A DNA stretch of 46,766 nt, taken from Candidatus Altimarinota bacterium (GTDB lineage: Bacteria > Cyanobacteriota > Cyanobacteriia > Cyanobacteriales > Microcystaceae). Positions 37,377-45,495 of this stretch are shown here, one piece after another (position 1 is the first letter of the stretch; every line of letters starts with the position of its first letter). The position numbers were made by a program, and so were the translations under genes. The DNA is taken from NCBI GenBank assembly GCA_012031035.1, contig JAAUUT010000029.1, positions 1-46,766 on the forward strand. The letters run 5' to 3'. The notes under the pieces were generated by a model. The model was not told the origin of the DNA and ran no database searches. It was given only the letters and a program-made list of their open reading frames with translations.

Positions 37377-37520
37377 ATGCAACCCATCTTTTTAGCCTAC
37401 GGTGAGGGGCAATTTGCCTCAACTGCAACGGGAGTTACTTTAGGCGTGCTAGCAGCGGTATTGTTTTGCGTTTTCTTAGTGCTTTACGCATCCTCTACCT
37501 ATCCAGCTAACCGACCATAA
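37377..37520 (+). CDS. Small single-membrane-segment protein after psbH2, 47 aa
   Basis: The frame is open from 37332, but AAAGGAGG at 37365-37372 points to ATG 37377 (MQPIFLAYGEGQF) as the start; an ATG at 37353 that overlaps the psbH2 stop is the alternative. The product has a Gly-rich N-terminus, one hydrophobic helix (about residues 17-37) and ends SSTYPANRP. Its size, position and topology fit a low-molecular-weight PSII subunit, but it does not match the PsbI, J, K, L, M, N, T, X or Y sequences I remember. It precedes the far-red phycobilisome genes by 40 nt. Confidence 0.75.
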   Translation: MQPIFLAYGEGQFASTATGVTLGVLAAVLFCVFLVLYASSTYPANRP

Positions 37521-37560
37521 AACAGTTTGAATTTTTGCTTTAAATAACTAGGAGAATATC

Positions 37561-38037
37561 ATGAGTATTGTCACCGAGTTGATTCTAAATGCCGATAGCG
37601 AAGCTCGTTATCCCGGCCCCAAAGAACTACACATTTTTCAAGATTTCTTAAAAACTGGGGAACAACGACTCCGCATCGCTAAATTCTTGGCAGACAACGA
37701 ACAACAACTCGTTCAAAGTGGCAGTGCCCGTTTTTGGGAACGCTGTCCGGTAACGCCTAGCAATAGTGGAGTACCGCGCAAAACGGCTTCGTGTCAGCGA
37801 GATCAAGGCTGGTATATTCGCTTGATTGCTTATTCAGTTTTGGCAGGAAGCGAAAAACCCCTTGAAGAAATCGGCACGATTGGGATTAAAGAGATGTATA
37901 ACTCCCTAGAAATCCCCATTGCTAATATCGTGGTAGCAATGCAGTCTCTCAAAGATGAGGCAGTATCTCGGATGAGCGAAGAAGATGCTGCTGAAGTAGC
38001 ACCTTACTTTGACTACATCATGCAAGCACTTTCTTAG
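37561..38037 (+). CDS. Far-red allophycocyanin, alpha-type (ApcD-like)
   Basis: A 158-residue phycobiliprotein of the ApcD/alpha type. The chromophore cysteine is in ASCQRDQGWYIRLIAYSVLAGS (about residue 80). It carries CPVTPSNSGVPRK where white-light ApcD has [13 protein letters not shown]; this TPSNSG signature is shared with the genes at 38737 and 41594 and is typical of FaRLiP ApcD paralogues. It probably pairs with ApcB2, the next gene. Good ribosome binding site (TAGGAGA). By cluster order it could be the one called apcD5 elsewhere, but I leave the number open. Confidence 0.88.
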   Translation: MSIVTELILNADSEARYPGPKELHIFQDFLKTGEQRLRIAKFLADNEQQLVQSGSARFWERCPVTPSNSGVPRKTASCQRDQGWYIRLIAYSVLAGSEKPLEEIGTIGIKEMYNSLEIPIANIVVAMQSLKDEAVSRMSEEDAAEVAPYFDYIMQALS

Positions 38038-38049
38038 AGATTGGTGAGT

Positions 38050-38088
38050 GGCGATTGGCGATTGTGAAAAATCCAATTGCGAATCGCC
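38050..38088 (+). promoter_or_regulatory. Hairpin between apcD-like and apcB2
   Basis: GGCGATT (38050-38056) pairs with AATCGCC (38082-38088), and GCGATTG/CAATTGC can extend the stem inside. It is located in the 106-nt gap between the two phycobiliprotein genes. Without a T-run it might stabilise or attenuate the transcript rather than end it. Confidence 0.4.
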
Positions 38089-38143
38089 AACCTAGAATTT
38101 CAAACAAATAACAAACAAAAAATCATAAAAAGGAAACCCAATT

Positions 38144-38629
38144 ATGCAAGACGCAATCACTTCTGCCATCAACACTTTTGACGTTCAAGGTCGCTATTTA
38201 GATGAAGATGCGATCGAAAGACTGCGCAATTATTTCCAAAGTGGCACTCTCAGAGCAAAAGCTGCAACCTCGATTAGTGCTAATTCCAAGGCAATTGTGA
38301 CTAAAGCTGTAGCTAAATCTTTGATGTATACCGATATAACCGCTCCTGGTGGCAATATGTATACTTGTCGCCGCTATGCTGCTTGTATTCGCGATTTAGA
38401 TTACTTCCTTCGCTATGCCACTTATGCTATGTTAGCGGGCGATCCTTCGATCCTAGACGAGCGTATCCTCAATGGATTGCGGGAAACTTACAATTCTCTA
38501 GGAGTTCCTATCGGGGCAACTGTACGAGTGCTACAGGCGATGAAAGATGTCACTGCCGATATTGTAGGCGCTGATGCAGGTCGCGAAATGGGTGTCTATT
38601 TCGATCATATTTGTTCTGGTTTGAGTTAA
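38144..38629 (+). CDS. apcB2: Far-red allophycocyanin beta chain
   Basis: A 161-residue beta-type allophycocyanin subunit. The start [20 protein letters not shown], the segment [35 protein letters not shown] with its chromophore cysteine (about residue 81), and the end [15 protein letters not shown] are all diagnostic of ApcB. It is the only beta subunit among three alpha-type ones in this cluster, so it presumably pairs with each of them in far-red trimers absorbing beyond 700 nm. Confidence 0.93.
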   Translation: MQDAITSAINTFDVQGRYLDEDAIERLRNYFQSGTLRAKAATSISANSKAIVTKAVAKSLMYTDITAPGGNMYTCRRYAACIRDLDYFLRYATYAMLAGDPSILDERILNGLRETYNSLGVPIGATVRVLQAMKDVTADIVGADAGREMGVYFDHICSGLS

Positions 38630-38653
38630 GGGCGTTTAGTTAGTCATGTCGTT

Positions 38654-38691
38654 AGTCGTTAGTAAAAATTTTTTACTAATTACTAACGACT
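38654..38691 (+). terminator. Long AT-rich hairpin between apcB2 and the next apcD-like gene
   Basis: AGTCGTTAGTA (38654-38664) and TACTAACGACT (38681-38691) are perfect inverted repeats, and TTAGTAAAAA/TTTTTACTAA gives an alternative inner stem. A short T-rich stretch follows. Partial termination here could lower expression of the downstream genes. Confidence 0.5.
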
Positions 38692-38736
38692 TTCTCTCAA
38701 AACTTCTCGATTTTTACTCAAAAAGGAAATTTAACG

Positions 38737-39216
38737 ATGAGCATCATTACACGCTCGATTACTAATGCCGATCGCGAAGCTCGCTATCTGAATCTTACAG
38801 AACTTAAGACGATTAGCGACTTCTATGAGAGAGGAAAAGATCGACTTCGCATTGCAGCAATTTTGACCGCAAATGAAGACACTATTGTCCAAAAAGGAAG
38901 CCAGAGATTTTGGCAACGCTATCCTGATACGCCCAGTAATAGCGGCAACCCAAGGTTTCGCGCTTCGTGTATGCGAGATCAAGGATGGTATATTCGCTTA
39001 ATTGCTTCTTCTCTTATCGTCGGAGATATCGAACCCTTAGACAAAATTGGGGTTAGGGGAGTAAAAGAAATGTACGAATCTCTAGAAATTCCCCTCAGAA
39101 ATGTCGTTGAATGTATGCGTTGTTTAAAAGAAGTCACTTTAGAAATGTTATCTCTCGAAGATGCTGCCGAGGTCGCGCCTTACTTCGATTTTTTAATCCA
39201 GGGAACAATGCCATAA
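38737..39216 (+). CDS. Far-red allophycocyanin, alpha-type (ApcD-like)
   Basis: 159 residues; the second alpha-type subunit of the far-red set. It has SQRFWQRYPDTPSNSGNPRFRASCMRDQGWYIRL (cysteine at about residue 81) and the insertion-like TPSNSG. The N-terminus MSIITRSITNADREARYLN is closer to ApcA than the other two. Ribosome binding site AAGGAAA. By order it may be the apcD3 of other FaRLiP clusters; not certain. Confidence 0.88.
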   Translation: MSIITRSITNADREARYLNLTELKTISDFYERGKDRLRIAAILTANEDTIVQKGSQRFWQRYPDTPSNSGNPRFRASCMRDQGWYIRLIASSLIVGDIEPLDKIGVRGVKEMYESLEIPLRNVVECMRCLKEVTLEMLSLEDAAEVAPYFDFLIQGTMP

Positions 39217-39298
39217 CAGTTATCAGTAACCCGTGACCAGTTATTCAGTGATTAGCTTACTACTACTTACTGAACTAATAATATAAGGATGATAAAAA

Positions 39299-41512
39299 AT
39301 GAGTGTAAATGCTAGTGGCGGCAGTCCGGTTGCTAACCCGCTACGATATCAAACTATACCCCTTTCAGTGATTTCTCAGGCAGAACAACAAGATCGCACC
39401 TTAAAACATAGCGAACTAGATAAGTTGTTGAGTTATTTCAGATCGGGTACTAAGCTTTTGCAGATTGTCGATACGCTCGCTCAGAATGCAGATAGGATTG
39501 TTGCTGCTGGCGGCAACCGCATTTTTTGGGGCGGCAATTGCATGGATTATCTGGAAAAACCCGTTGAAAAAGTTAATTTACCAGGTTATGTAAAAGCAGT
39601 TACTCTAGCTGATGCTGCTTTGGCAAGAGAAGCAGCAGCCGATCGCTCCGTTCAAAAGCTGCAAGCATCGAATGTTACAAATGGAGCGACTTCTGGCAAT
39701 TCCAATCCAATTGGTCGCCTTGTGGAAACTCTCCAAGATGCGGTTGCCGGAATGATGTCAGGCGATAAAGGGCCGCTTCCTGGTGGATTTAAAACGATTA
39801 ATATCTCGCGCTACGGCCCGGTAAGAATGAAGCGCTCGATGCGAGATCTGGCATGGTTTTTACGCTATGTTACCTATGCGATCGTAGCAGGCGATCCCAG
39901 TCTCCTAAGAGTCAATGTTAGAGGATTGCGTGGAATTATTCCCGAAGATGTCACCCTGACTACAGTGGTAGCACTCCAAGAAATGCGCTGGAAATCTCTA
40001 AGTTATTTCAAAGAAGATGAAGAAGCTACTGAAATCGTCAAATATTATTTTGACGTATTAATCGAAGAATATCAGGTCGAAAAACCTCGCGTCCACGTCC
40101 GCGAAGGAATATCGCCAGACCAACAAGGATTGCAGTTACCCCAAGTTTACGTGCTTGCTGCCGAATCGCGACCCAGATTTGTCATGAAACCAAATCTTTC
40201 GGCAACAGAAAAGCAAGCAGCGATCAAAGCGGCATACCGACAAGTCTTTGAATTCGATATTAATCGCGCCTACGGACTATCACTAGGCGATCTCGAATCG
40301 AAGGTTAAGAGCGGTAATATTTCTGTAAAAGAATTCATCCGCGCTTTAGGGAAATCTCGTCTCTACCGAAGACAGTTTTACGAACCCCATTCGATTAGTC
40401 GGACGATTGAGTTAGCTTTTCGTCATTTTCTCGGTCGTGCGTTGAGTTCTCTAGAAGAATTCCAAGATTACTTTGACATCATTTCTAAAGGCGGTTTGTC
40501 TGCTTTAGTAGATGCTTTAGTCGATTCTCAAGAATATGCCGACTATTTTGGCGAAGAAACAGTACCTTATTTGCGAGGTTTGGGTCAAGAAGCTCAAGAA
40601 TGTCGCAATTGGGGGCCGCAGTTCGATTTGTTTAACTATAGCGCTCCCGTGCGCAAGGTTCCTCAGTTTGTCACCTTATTTGCCAGCTATCAGAAACCGT
40701 TACCCGATCGCCATCCTTACGGAAGTGGGAACGATCCCCTCGAAATTCAATTCGGCGCTATTTTTCCCCAAGAAACCCGCAATCCTTCCGCGCAACCCGC
40801 ACCTTTCGGCAAAGATAACCGCCGCATTTTGATTAGTTGTGGCACGGGAAATGGCAACGGACATCAGAATGGCAATGCTTTAGGCAAAGCACCTTCGATG
40901 AGTACGCGGGTGTTTAAGCTAGATGGCAATGGTAACGGCAACGGAAATGGTAATGGCAAACATTTCAATACTAGCGTCAGTTTGACTAGTAATTCTGCCG
41001 ATGCGATCGTTCATGCGGCATATCAGCAGATTTTCGGACGCGATGTTTATTTGGGTCAGCGCCTCACGACGGCAGAAGTCAAATTCAAAGGCGGCGAAAT
41101 GACCGTGCGGGAGTTTGTCCGTCAGTTAGCAAAGTCGCGCGTGTTCCGCAGTCTGTATTGGGATTCGCTTTATATTACCAAAGCGATCGAATATATCCAT
41201 CGGCGCTTGTTGGGTCGTCCTACTTACGGGCGATCGGAAATGAGCGAGTATTACGATCTCTGTTCGAGAAAAGGCTTTTATGCACTGGTCGATGCGATTG
41301 TAGATAGCGATGAATATAGCGAATATTTTGGCGAAGATACGGTTCCTTACGAACGCTACGTAACGCCGAGAGGGTATGCTATGCGATCGCTGCGAGAACC
41401 CGCTCATTGGTCAACTGCTCAACTAGAGAGAAAGGTTACAGCGGGGATGTATGTCGCTCAAAAAGCGCAACAACAAGCGCAAAAAAAAACCAGCATCAGT
41501 CAACCCCAGTAG
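39299..41512 (+). CDS. apcE2: Far-red core-membrane linker ApcE2
   Basis: ApcE joins the phycobilisome core to the thylakoid and is its terminal emitter. The N-terminal phycobiliprotein-like domain (about residues 20-255) has LPGGFKTINISRYGPVRMKRSMRDLAWFLRYVTYAIVAGDPSLLRVNVRGLRGIIPEDVTLTTVVALQEM. The cysteine that holds the bilin in ordinary ApcE is missing there, which in far-red ApcE2 means a noncovalent bilin shifted to longer wavelength. Two linker (REP) domains follow, about residues 300-430 and 575-700, joined by a Gly/Asn-rich stretch. Two REP domains fit a two-cylinder core. At 737 residues it is shorter than three-cylinder types. Confidence 0.94.
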   Translation: MSVNASGGSPVANPLRYQTIPLSVISQAEQQDRTLKHSELDKLLSYFRSGTKLLQIVDTLAQNADRIVAAGGNRIFWGGNCMDYLEKPVEKVNLPGYVKAVTLADAALAREAAADRSVQKLQASNVTNGATSGNSNPIGRLVETLQDAVAGMMSGDKGPLPGGFKTINISRYGPVRMKRSMRDLAWFLRYVTYAIVAGDPSLLRVNVRGLRGIIPEDVTLTTVVALQEMRWKSLSYFKEDEEATEIVKYYFDVLIEEYQVEKPRVHVREGISPDQQGLQLPQVYVLAAESRPRFVMKPNLSATEKQAAIKAAYRQVFEFDINRAYGLSLGDLESKVKSGNISVKEFIRALGKSRLYRRQFYEPHSISRTIELAFRHFLGRALSSLEEFQDYFDIISKGGLSALVDALVDSQEYADYFGEETVPYLRGLGQEAQECRNWGPQFDLFNYSAPVRKVPQFVTLFASYQKPLPDRHPYGSGNDPLEIQFGAIFPQETRNPSAQPAPFGKDNRRILISCGTGNGNGHQNGNALGKAPSMSTRVFKLDGNGNGNGNGNGKHFNTSVSLTSNSADAIVHAAYQQIFGRDVYLGQRLTTAEVKFKGGEMTVREFVRQLAKSRVFRSLYWDSLYITKAIEYIHRRLLGRPTYGRSEMSEYYDLCSRKGFYALVDAIVDSDEYSEYFGEDTVPYERYVTPRGYAMRSLREPAHWSTAQLERKVTAGMYVAQKAQQQAQKKTSISQPQ

Positions 41513-41593
41513 CTACGCCAGTCGCTAAAGCGATCGCTATCCCAATACAAGAAACAGCCCCGATCGCAATCGGGACATCCACGGAGGAAACTA

Positions 41594-42115
41594 ATGAGTC
41601 TAGTCAAGCAAGTGATTCTTAATGCCGATGAAGGGCTTCGCTATCCTAGTATTGTAGAACTCGATATGTTCCAAAGTTTCTGCAAAACTGGAGAAAAGCG
41701 CATTCGTATTGCTAGTAAACTAGCAGAAAACGAAAGAAGGCTAGTTGAAAGAGGATCGGCAAGATTTTGGCGGAAGTGTCCGATTACGCCTAGCAATAGC
41801 GGTAATATGAGAAAGACCAATTCTTGTCAGCGAGATCAGGGCTGGTATATTCGTCTAGTTGCTTACTGCGTTTTAGCAGGAAACGACCAACCCCTCGCAG
41901 ATATAGGCACGATTGGGATGAGAGAGATGTATGAATCTTTGGGCATTCCTATCTTCAATTGGGTTGAGGCGATAAAATGTATCAAAGAAGAAGCGATCGC
42001 GCTGCTAGGCGAGGAAGATGCTGCTGAAGTTACGCCATACTTCGACCATATCATCCAATCCCTGGTTTCTCCAGGGCCTCCTTATTTTCAAAATAACGGT
42101 TCTCTGAAGTACTGA
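41594..42115 (+). CDS. Far-red allophycocyanin, alpha-type (ApcD-like) with C-terminal extension
   Basis: 173 residues, the third far-red alpha-type subunit. It has the chromophore cysteine in TNSCQRDQGWYIRLVAYCVLAG and the TPSNSG signature (CPITPSNSGNMRK). It carries about 12 additional residues at the end (SPGPPYFQNNGSLKY) that the other two lack. ACGGAGGA 7 nt upstream is a strong ribosome binding site. By order it could be apcD2. It is the last gene of the far-red block; a hairpin follows at 42135. Confidence 0.88.
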   Translation: MSLVKQVILNADEGLRYPSIVELDMFQSFCKTGEKRIRIASKLAENERRLVERGSARFWRKCPITPSNSGNMRKTNSCQRDQGWYIRLVAYCVLAGNDQPLADIGTIGMREMYESLGIPIFNWVEAIKCIKEEAIALLGEEDAAEVTPYFDHIIQSLVSPGPPYFQNNGSLKY

Positions 42116-42134
42116 GGTCAAAATTAATCGTAAG

Positions 42135-42153
42135 GGCGCAAGGTTTGCGCCCT
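42135..42153. terminator. Hairpin at the end of the FaRLiP block
   Basis: GGGCGCAA (42135-42142) and TTGCGCCC (42146-42153) form a perfect 8-bp stem with a GGT loop between the last apcD-like gene and the convergent potC remnant. There is no T-run, so it may be a bidirectional terminator or a repeat unit. Confidence 0.55.
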
Positions 42154-42160
42154 GAAGCGC

Positions 42161-43022
42161 TCAACGTCGCTGTAGGGTCAACGAGGATACCACTAATAAT
42201 AAAGAAGCCAATAAAATTAACGTAGAAACTGCATTAATTGCAGGAGTAACCGCAAACTTAATCATTCCATAAACAAACAAAGGTAGCGTAGTTGCACCTA
42301 CACCCGTCGTAAAAAAAGCGATAACAAAATCATCCAGAGATAAGGTAAAAGCTAATAATGCCGCACTCACAATTCCAGGGAAATCAAAGGAAGAATTACG
42401 CGCCACATGGTTTGCCATTCATTAGCACCTAAATCCCAAGCTGCCTCTTCTATCGAACGTTCTAATTCTGCAATTCTTCCTCTTACCGTTACTGATACGA
42501 ACGAAATATTAAAAGCAACATGACCGATAATAACCGTAGATAATCCTAATACTAAACGAATTCCTGTAAGCGTTTCTATTAATTGAAAAAGTAAACTAAA
42601 AAATACCAATAAAGAAATTCCCATTGCGATATCGGGAATAATAATCGGCAGTAATAGTAATCCTTCTATAACAGTACGTCCTCGAAAGCTAAAACGTTCT
42701 AAGGCAAGTGCTAACATTGTGCCCAAAATTGTTGCAATAATTGTAGAGCGATCGCAACAACTAAACTATTATTGACGGCATCCCAAATCATGAGATCGGT
42801 AATTTGTGCCCTCCCATCGGTTACGCCTGTTAACAAGCTACGATACCAATTGAGTGTAAATCCTCGCCAAACTGCATTAAAACGAGATGTATTAAAAGAA
42901 TATATAACTAAAATAACAATGGGAATATATAAGAAAAAAAATCCTAAGATTGTATTAATCCACAGGCTTGCACTGCCAATTTTTTTAATGATTAAATCTA
43001 ATTTTTTTTGAGATTTTTTCAT
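42161..43022 (-). pseudogene. potC: PotC-type ABC transporter permease, two frameshifts
   Basis: Polyamine/spermidine-type inner-membrane permease. It is split into three overlapping frames: 42711-43022 (start MKKSQKKLDLIIKK), 42367-42726 and 42161-42418. Joined, they give a full PotC of about 285 residues with six membrane segments and the conserved EAA loop SIEEAAWDLGANEWQTMWRVILPL. The first break is a missing base at a HIP1 site near 42752 (GCGATCGC then TCTACA). The second is a missing C near 42385 (TCCCT where TCCCCT is expected). Both are one-base losses. It follows potB, so the pair would be one transport operon; two losses suggest either decay or sequence error. Confidence 0.75.
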
Positions 43023-43039
43023 GACTCATCATTCATATT

Positions 43040-43927
43040 TTAAACTTTATCCTCAGACATCCGAAGATAAAAGAGCATAGGAACTAATATAACTACCATC
43101 ATCAAAATAGATAAAGTAGAGCCAAACGGCCAATCGCGAGCTTTGATAAACTGATTTTGAATCAAGTTACCAATCATTAATGTCTTCGCACCGCCTAATA
43201 AATCGGGAGTAATAAAAGCCCCAACCGAAGGAATAAAAACCAATAGCGATCCAGCAAAAATTCCTCGCTTAGTTAAGGGAATAATGACTTGCCAAAAAGT
43301 TCGCCAATCGTTAGCACCAAGATCGTGCGCGGCTTCTATTAAAGAAAAATTAAATCGTTCTATCGTGGCATACAAAGGCAAAATCATAAAAGGAAGATAG
43401 CCATAAGTTAACCCCACGGCAACTGCAAAGGGAGTAAATAACAGGTTTAAAGATTGATTAGTTAGGTGCAAGCTTTGTAATATGAGGTCGATTACGCCAT
43501 CAGTACTTAGCAACACCATCCAAGCATAAGTTCTTACTAAAAAATTCGTCCAAAACGGAATAATAATTAATAAGAGTAAAATATTTCGCCAGGGTTGGGG
43601 ACGAGTGGCAATAAAGAAAGCAATTGGATAGCCAAGGAGCAAACAAGCAACAGTGGTTAGAAAAGCTAACCAACACGACCGCCATAAAACAATCCAGTAA
43701 ATACTATTGGCTAATCGTTGATAATTATTGAGGGTAAATATCCAACTAACACCGCCATAAGTACCTCTTTCGAGAAAACTATACAGCCCAACGATAAGTA
43801 AAGGACAAACAAAGAAAACAAACAGAAAAACAATTGCAGGTAATAGGAGAACTAAAAGACTAGTTCGCTTGCGGGTTTCGATCGCGGAAACTTCTGAAGT
43901 AAACTGATGTTGCTGCCAAATGGTCAT
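43040..43927 (-). CDS. potB: PotB-type ABC transporter permease
   Basis: Intact permease of a spermidine/putrescine-like ABC importer. The frame is open from 44065, but the start is placed at ATG 43925-43927 (MTIWQQHQFTSEVSAIETRKRTSLLVLLLPAIVFLF), since longer versions would overlap the 5' part of cpcT. About 295 residues and six membrane segments remain. The cytoplasmic EAA motif is IEAAHDLGANDWRTFWQVIIPLTKRGIFAG. The binding protein (PotD) and ATPase (PotA) genes are not in the window. The gene is divergent from cpcT, sharing a short promoter region. Confidence 0.88.
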   Translation of the reverse strand: MTIWQQHQFTSEVSAIETRKRTSLLVLLLPAIVFLFVFFVCPLLIVGLYSFLERGTYGGVSWIFTLNNYQRLANSIYWIVLWRSCWLAFLTTVACLLLGYPIAFFIATRPQPWRNILLLLIIIPFWTNFLVRTYAWMVLLSTDGVIDLILQSLHLTNQSLNLLFTPFAVAVGLTYGYLPFMILPLYATIERFNFSLIEAAHDLGANDWRTFWQVIIPLTKRGIFAGSLLVFIPSVGAFITPDLLGGAKTLMIGNLIQNQFIKARDWPFGSTLSILMMVVILVPMLFYLRMSEDKV

Positions 43928-43992
43928 ATACGATTTAGCACCTTGTAGATGACTCTCTAAAAGCTTGTCAAAATTAACGATAAACGATCGCG

Positions 43993-44619
43993 ATGAATTT
44001 TGCTGCACCATTAACGACTCTCGGACAATATTTAGCAGGTGAATTTGAAAATCGCCAACAAGCAATCGACGAACCGATTTGGTACGTTCATTTGCATCTA
44101 TGGTTGCGTCCTACTCATCTATTTAGCGAAGATAGTTTGACGCTGTTTGCAGAACAAGCGAATATTGTCAATATAGACCAACCATATCGCCAACGGTTGC
44201 TAAGATTGCGACAAATTCAGGAAAATCCGCTTATTTTACAAGTACAGCATTATATGTTTGACGATCCTACTGCGGTTCGAGGTGCGGGACGCGATCGCAA
44301 CTTACTCAAACAATTAACGCCAGAAAACGTTAAATTCTTACCAGGTTGCACTCTAAACGTCGAAATAAAATCAATAGCTCCCAACAGCTACTCTTTTGAA
44401 GCCTTTCCCAATACTGACGACCGTTGTTGCTTTACCTATCAAGATCGAACCTATCAAGTTTCGCTTGGATTTGAAGCGACCAGCGACGAACTCAAGACTT
44501 ATGACAAAGGAATCGATCCTAGCACGGGAGAAGCTATCTGGGGCGCATTGATGGGGCCTTATCGCTTTGCTAAATGTCAAGATTTTTCGACAGAACTTTC
44601 GGGAAATTTTAGCGTTTAA
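43993..44619 (+). CDS. cpcT: Phycocyanobilin lyase CpcT/CpeT family
   Basis: An S-type chromophore lyase of 208 residues that attaches phycocyanobilin to the Cys-153-type position of the phycocyanin beta chain. The family signatures are FENRQQAIDEPIWYVHLHLWLRP (about residues 19-41), VNIDQPYRQRLLRLRQ, LQVQHYMFDDPTAVRGAGRDRNLL and TYDKGIDPSTGEAIWGALMGPYRF. The gene is alone, about 2 kb past the far-red phycobilisome genes and likely serves ordinary phycocyanin. Confidence 0.9.
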   Translation: MNFAAPLTTLGQYLAGEFENRQQAIDEPIWYVHLHLWLRPTHLFSEDSLTLFAEQANIVNIDQPYRQRLLRLRQIQENPLILQVQHYMFDDPTAVRGAGRDRNLLKQLTPENVKFLPGCTLNVEIKSIAPNSYSFEAFPNTDDRCCFTYQDRTYQVSLGFEATSDELKTYDKGIDPSTGEAIWGALMGPYRFAKCQDFSTELSGNFSV

Positions 44620-45253
44620 TTAAATTAATAGAAAATTCCTGTCCGTAACCTCGAAAAATCGCTAAATGAATCCAAATCATGCCTAAAGGTTCGAGCAATC
44701 GCGCCTTATTTAACTCTCCGACATCAACTACCTCAAAACCAATATCTTTTGCTAAAGAAGTGACAACTTTTTTCGCTTCTTCATCGTCTCCACAAATAAA
44801 TGTACTTGCCACTTGAGAACCATAAGTCAAATTCTCAAACTGACTAGCACCGATATTATTAAACGCCTTAACCACTTTTGCACCCGTTGCCCAATTAGCA
44901 ATTTCTTCTGCCGCAGAAGTTGTATGTCCGACTAGTAATCCTTGTGCTAGTCCGTTGGGAGTCATTTCAATCGGATTAATACAATCTATAACAATTTTTC
45001 CACTCAAATTACCAGCCTGCGCGATCGCTTCTTGCGTTGCCATCCAAGGCGTAGCCAGAACGATCGCTTCTCCAAAGCTAGCCGCTGCTTCAATCGTATC
45101 GGCGCAAGCTTTTCCTGCAATGGTTGTCAATAAAGACACTACTTTTTCATTCTGGGGAGTGCGGACTCCAAAACAAATCGAATGACCTTTACTTGCTAAA
45201 ATACGTCCTAATGTACCGCCAACGTTACCAGCACCAATAATTCCAATTTTCAT
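44609..45253 (-). CDS. NADP oxidoreductase, coenzyme F420-dependent type
   Basis: A 214-residue protein with a Rossmann fold whose glycine motif GIIGAGNVGGTLGRILASKGH is at the very N-terminus. The rest resembles F420-dependent NADP reductase-like proteins (IVIDCINPIEMTPNGLAQGLLVGHTTSAAEEIANWATGAKVVKAFNN). Cyanobacteria that make F420 use such enzymes; other members use plain NADPH with unknown substrates. It overlaps the end of cpcT by 11 nt in the opposite direction. Two palindromes lie upstream (45283-45294, 45308-45341) and suggest control by a dimeric regulator. Confidence 0.85.
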   Translation of the reverse strand: MKIGIIGAGNVGGTLGRILASKGHSICFGVRTPQNEKVVSLLTTIAGKACADTIEAAASFGEAIVLATPWMATQEAIAQAGNLSGKIVIDCINPIEMTPNGLAQGLLVGHTTSAAEEIANWATGAKVVKAFNNIGASQFENLTYGSQVASTFICGDDEEAKKVVTSLAKDIGFEVVDVGELNKARLLEPLGMIWIHLAIFRGYGQEFSINLIKR

Positions 45254-45282
45254 AATCTACCTCTTCTACTTCTTGGCAAAAT

Positions 45283-45341
45283 CTGTCTAGACAGCTATGT
45301 TGGTATGATTATGACTTTGGTAGCAAAGTTATTGTCATAAT
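45283..45341. promoter_or_regulatory. Two dyads in the promoter region of the F420-type reductase
   Basis: CTGTCTAGACAG (45283-45294) is a perfect 12-bp palindrome 30 nt upstream of the minus-strand start at 45253. ATTATGAC (45308-45315) and GTCATAAT (45334-45341) form an outer dyad that encloses CTTTG-gtag-CAAAG. Such nested symmetry is typical of repressor sites. The bound factor is unknown; no regulator gene is adjacent. Confidence 0.5.
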
Positions 45342-45495
45342 GAATCTTCAGAACCTCTCATCTTCAAAAACACTGAAATTTGAGCATAGCTCGTCTCCCT
45401 AGCCAAGACTCAGATCGAGCAAAAAAGTTCCTGGAGAACAAATTATTTGTGGTATCTTGCTAACTTTTTCTTTTAGAGCGTAACAATTTTGAGTG

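Noticed and set aside
41407..41622. Plus-strand frame of 71 codons between apcE2 and the last apcD-like gene
   Set aside because: It overlaps the end of apcE2 and the start of the next gene in another frame; no ribosome binding site and no family resemblance.
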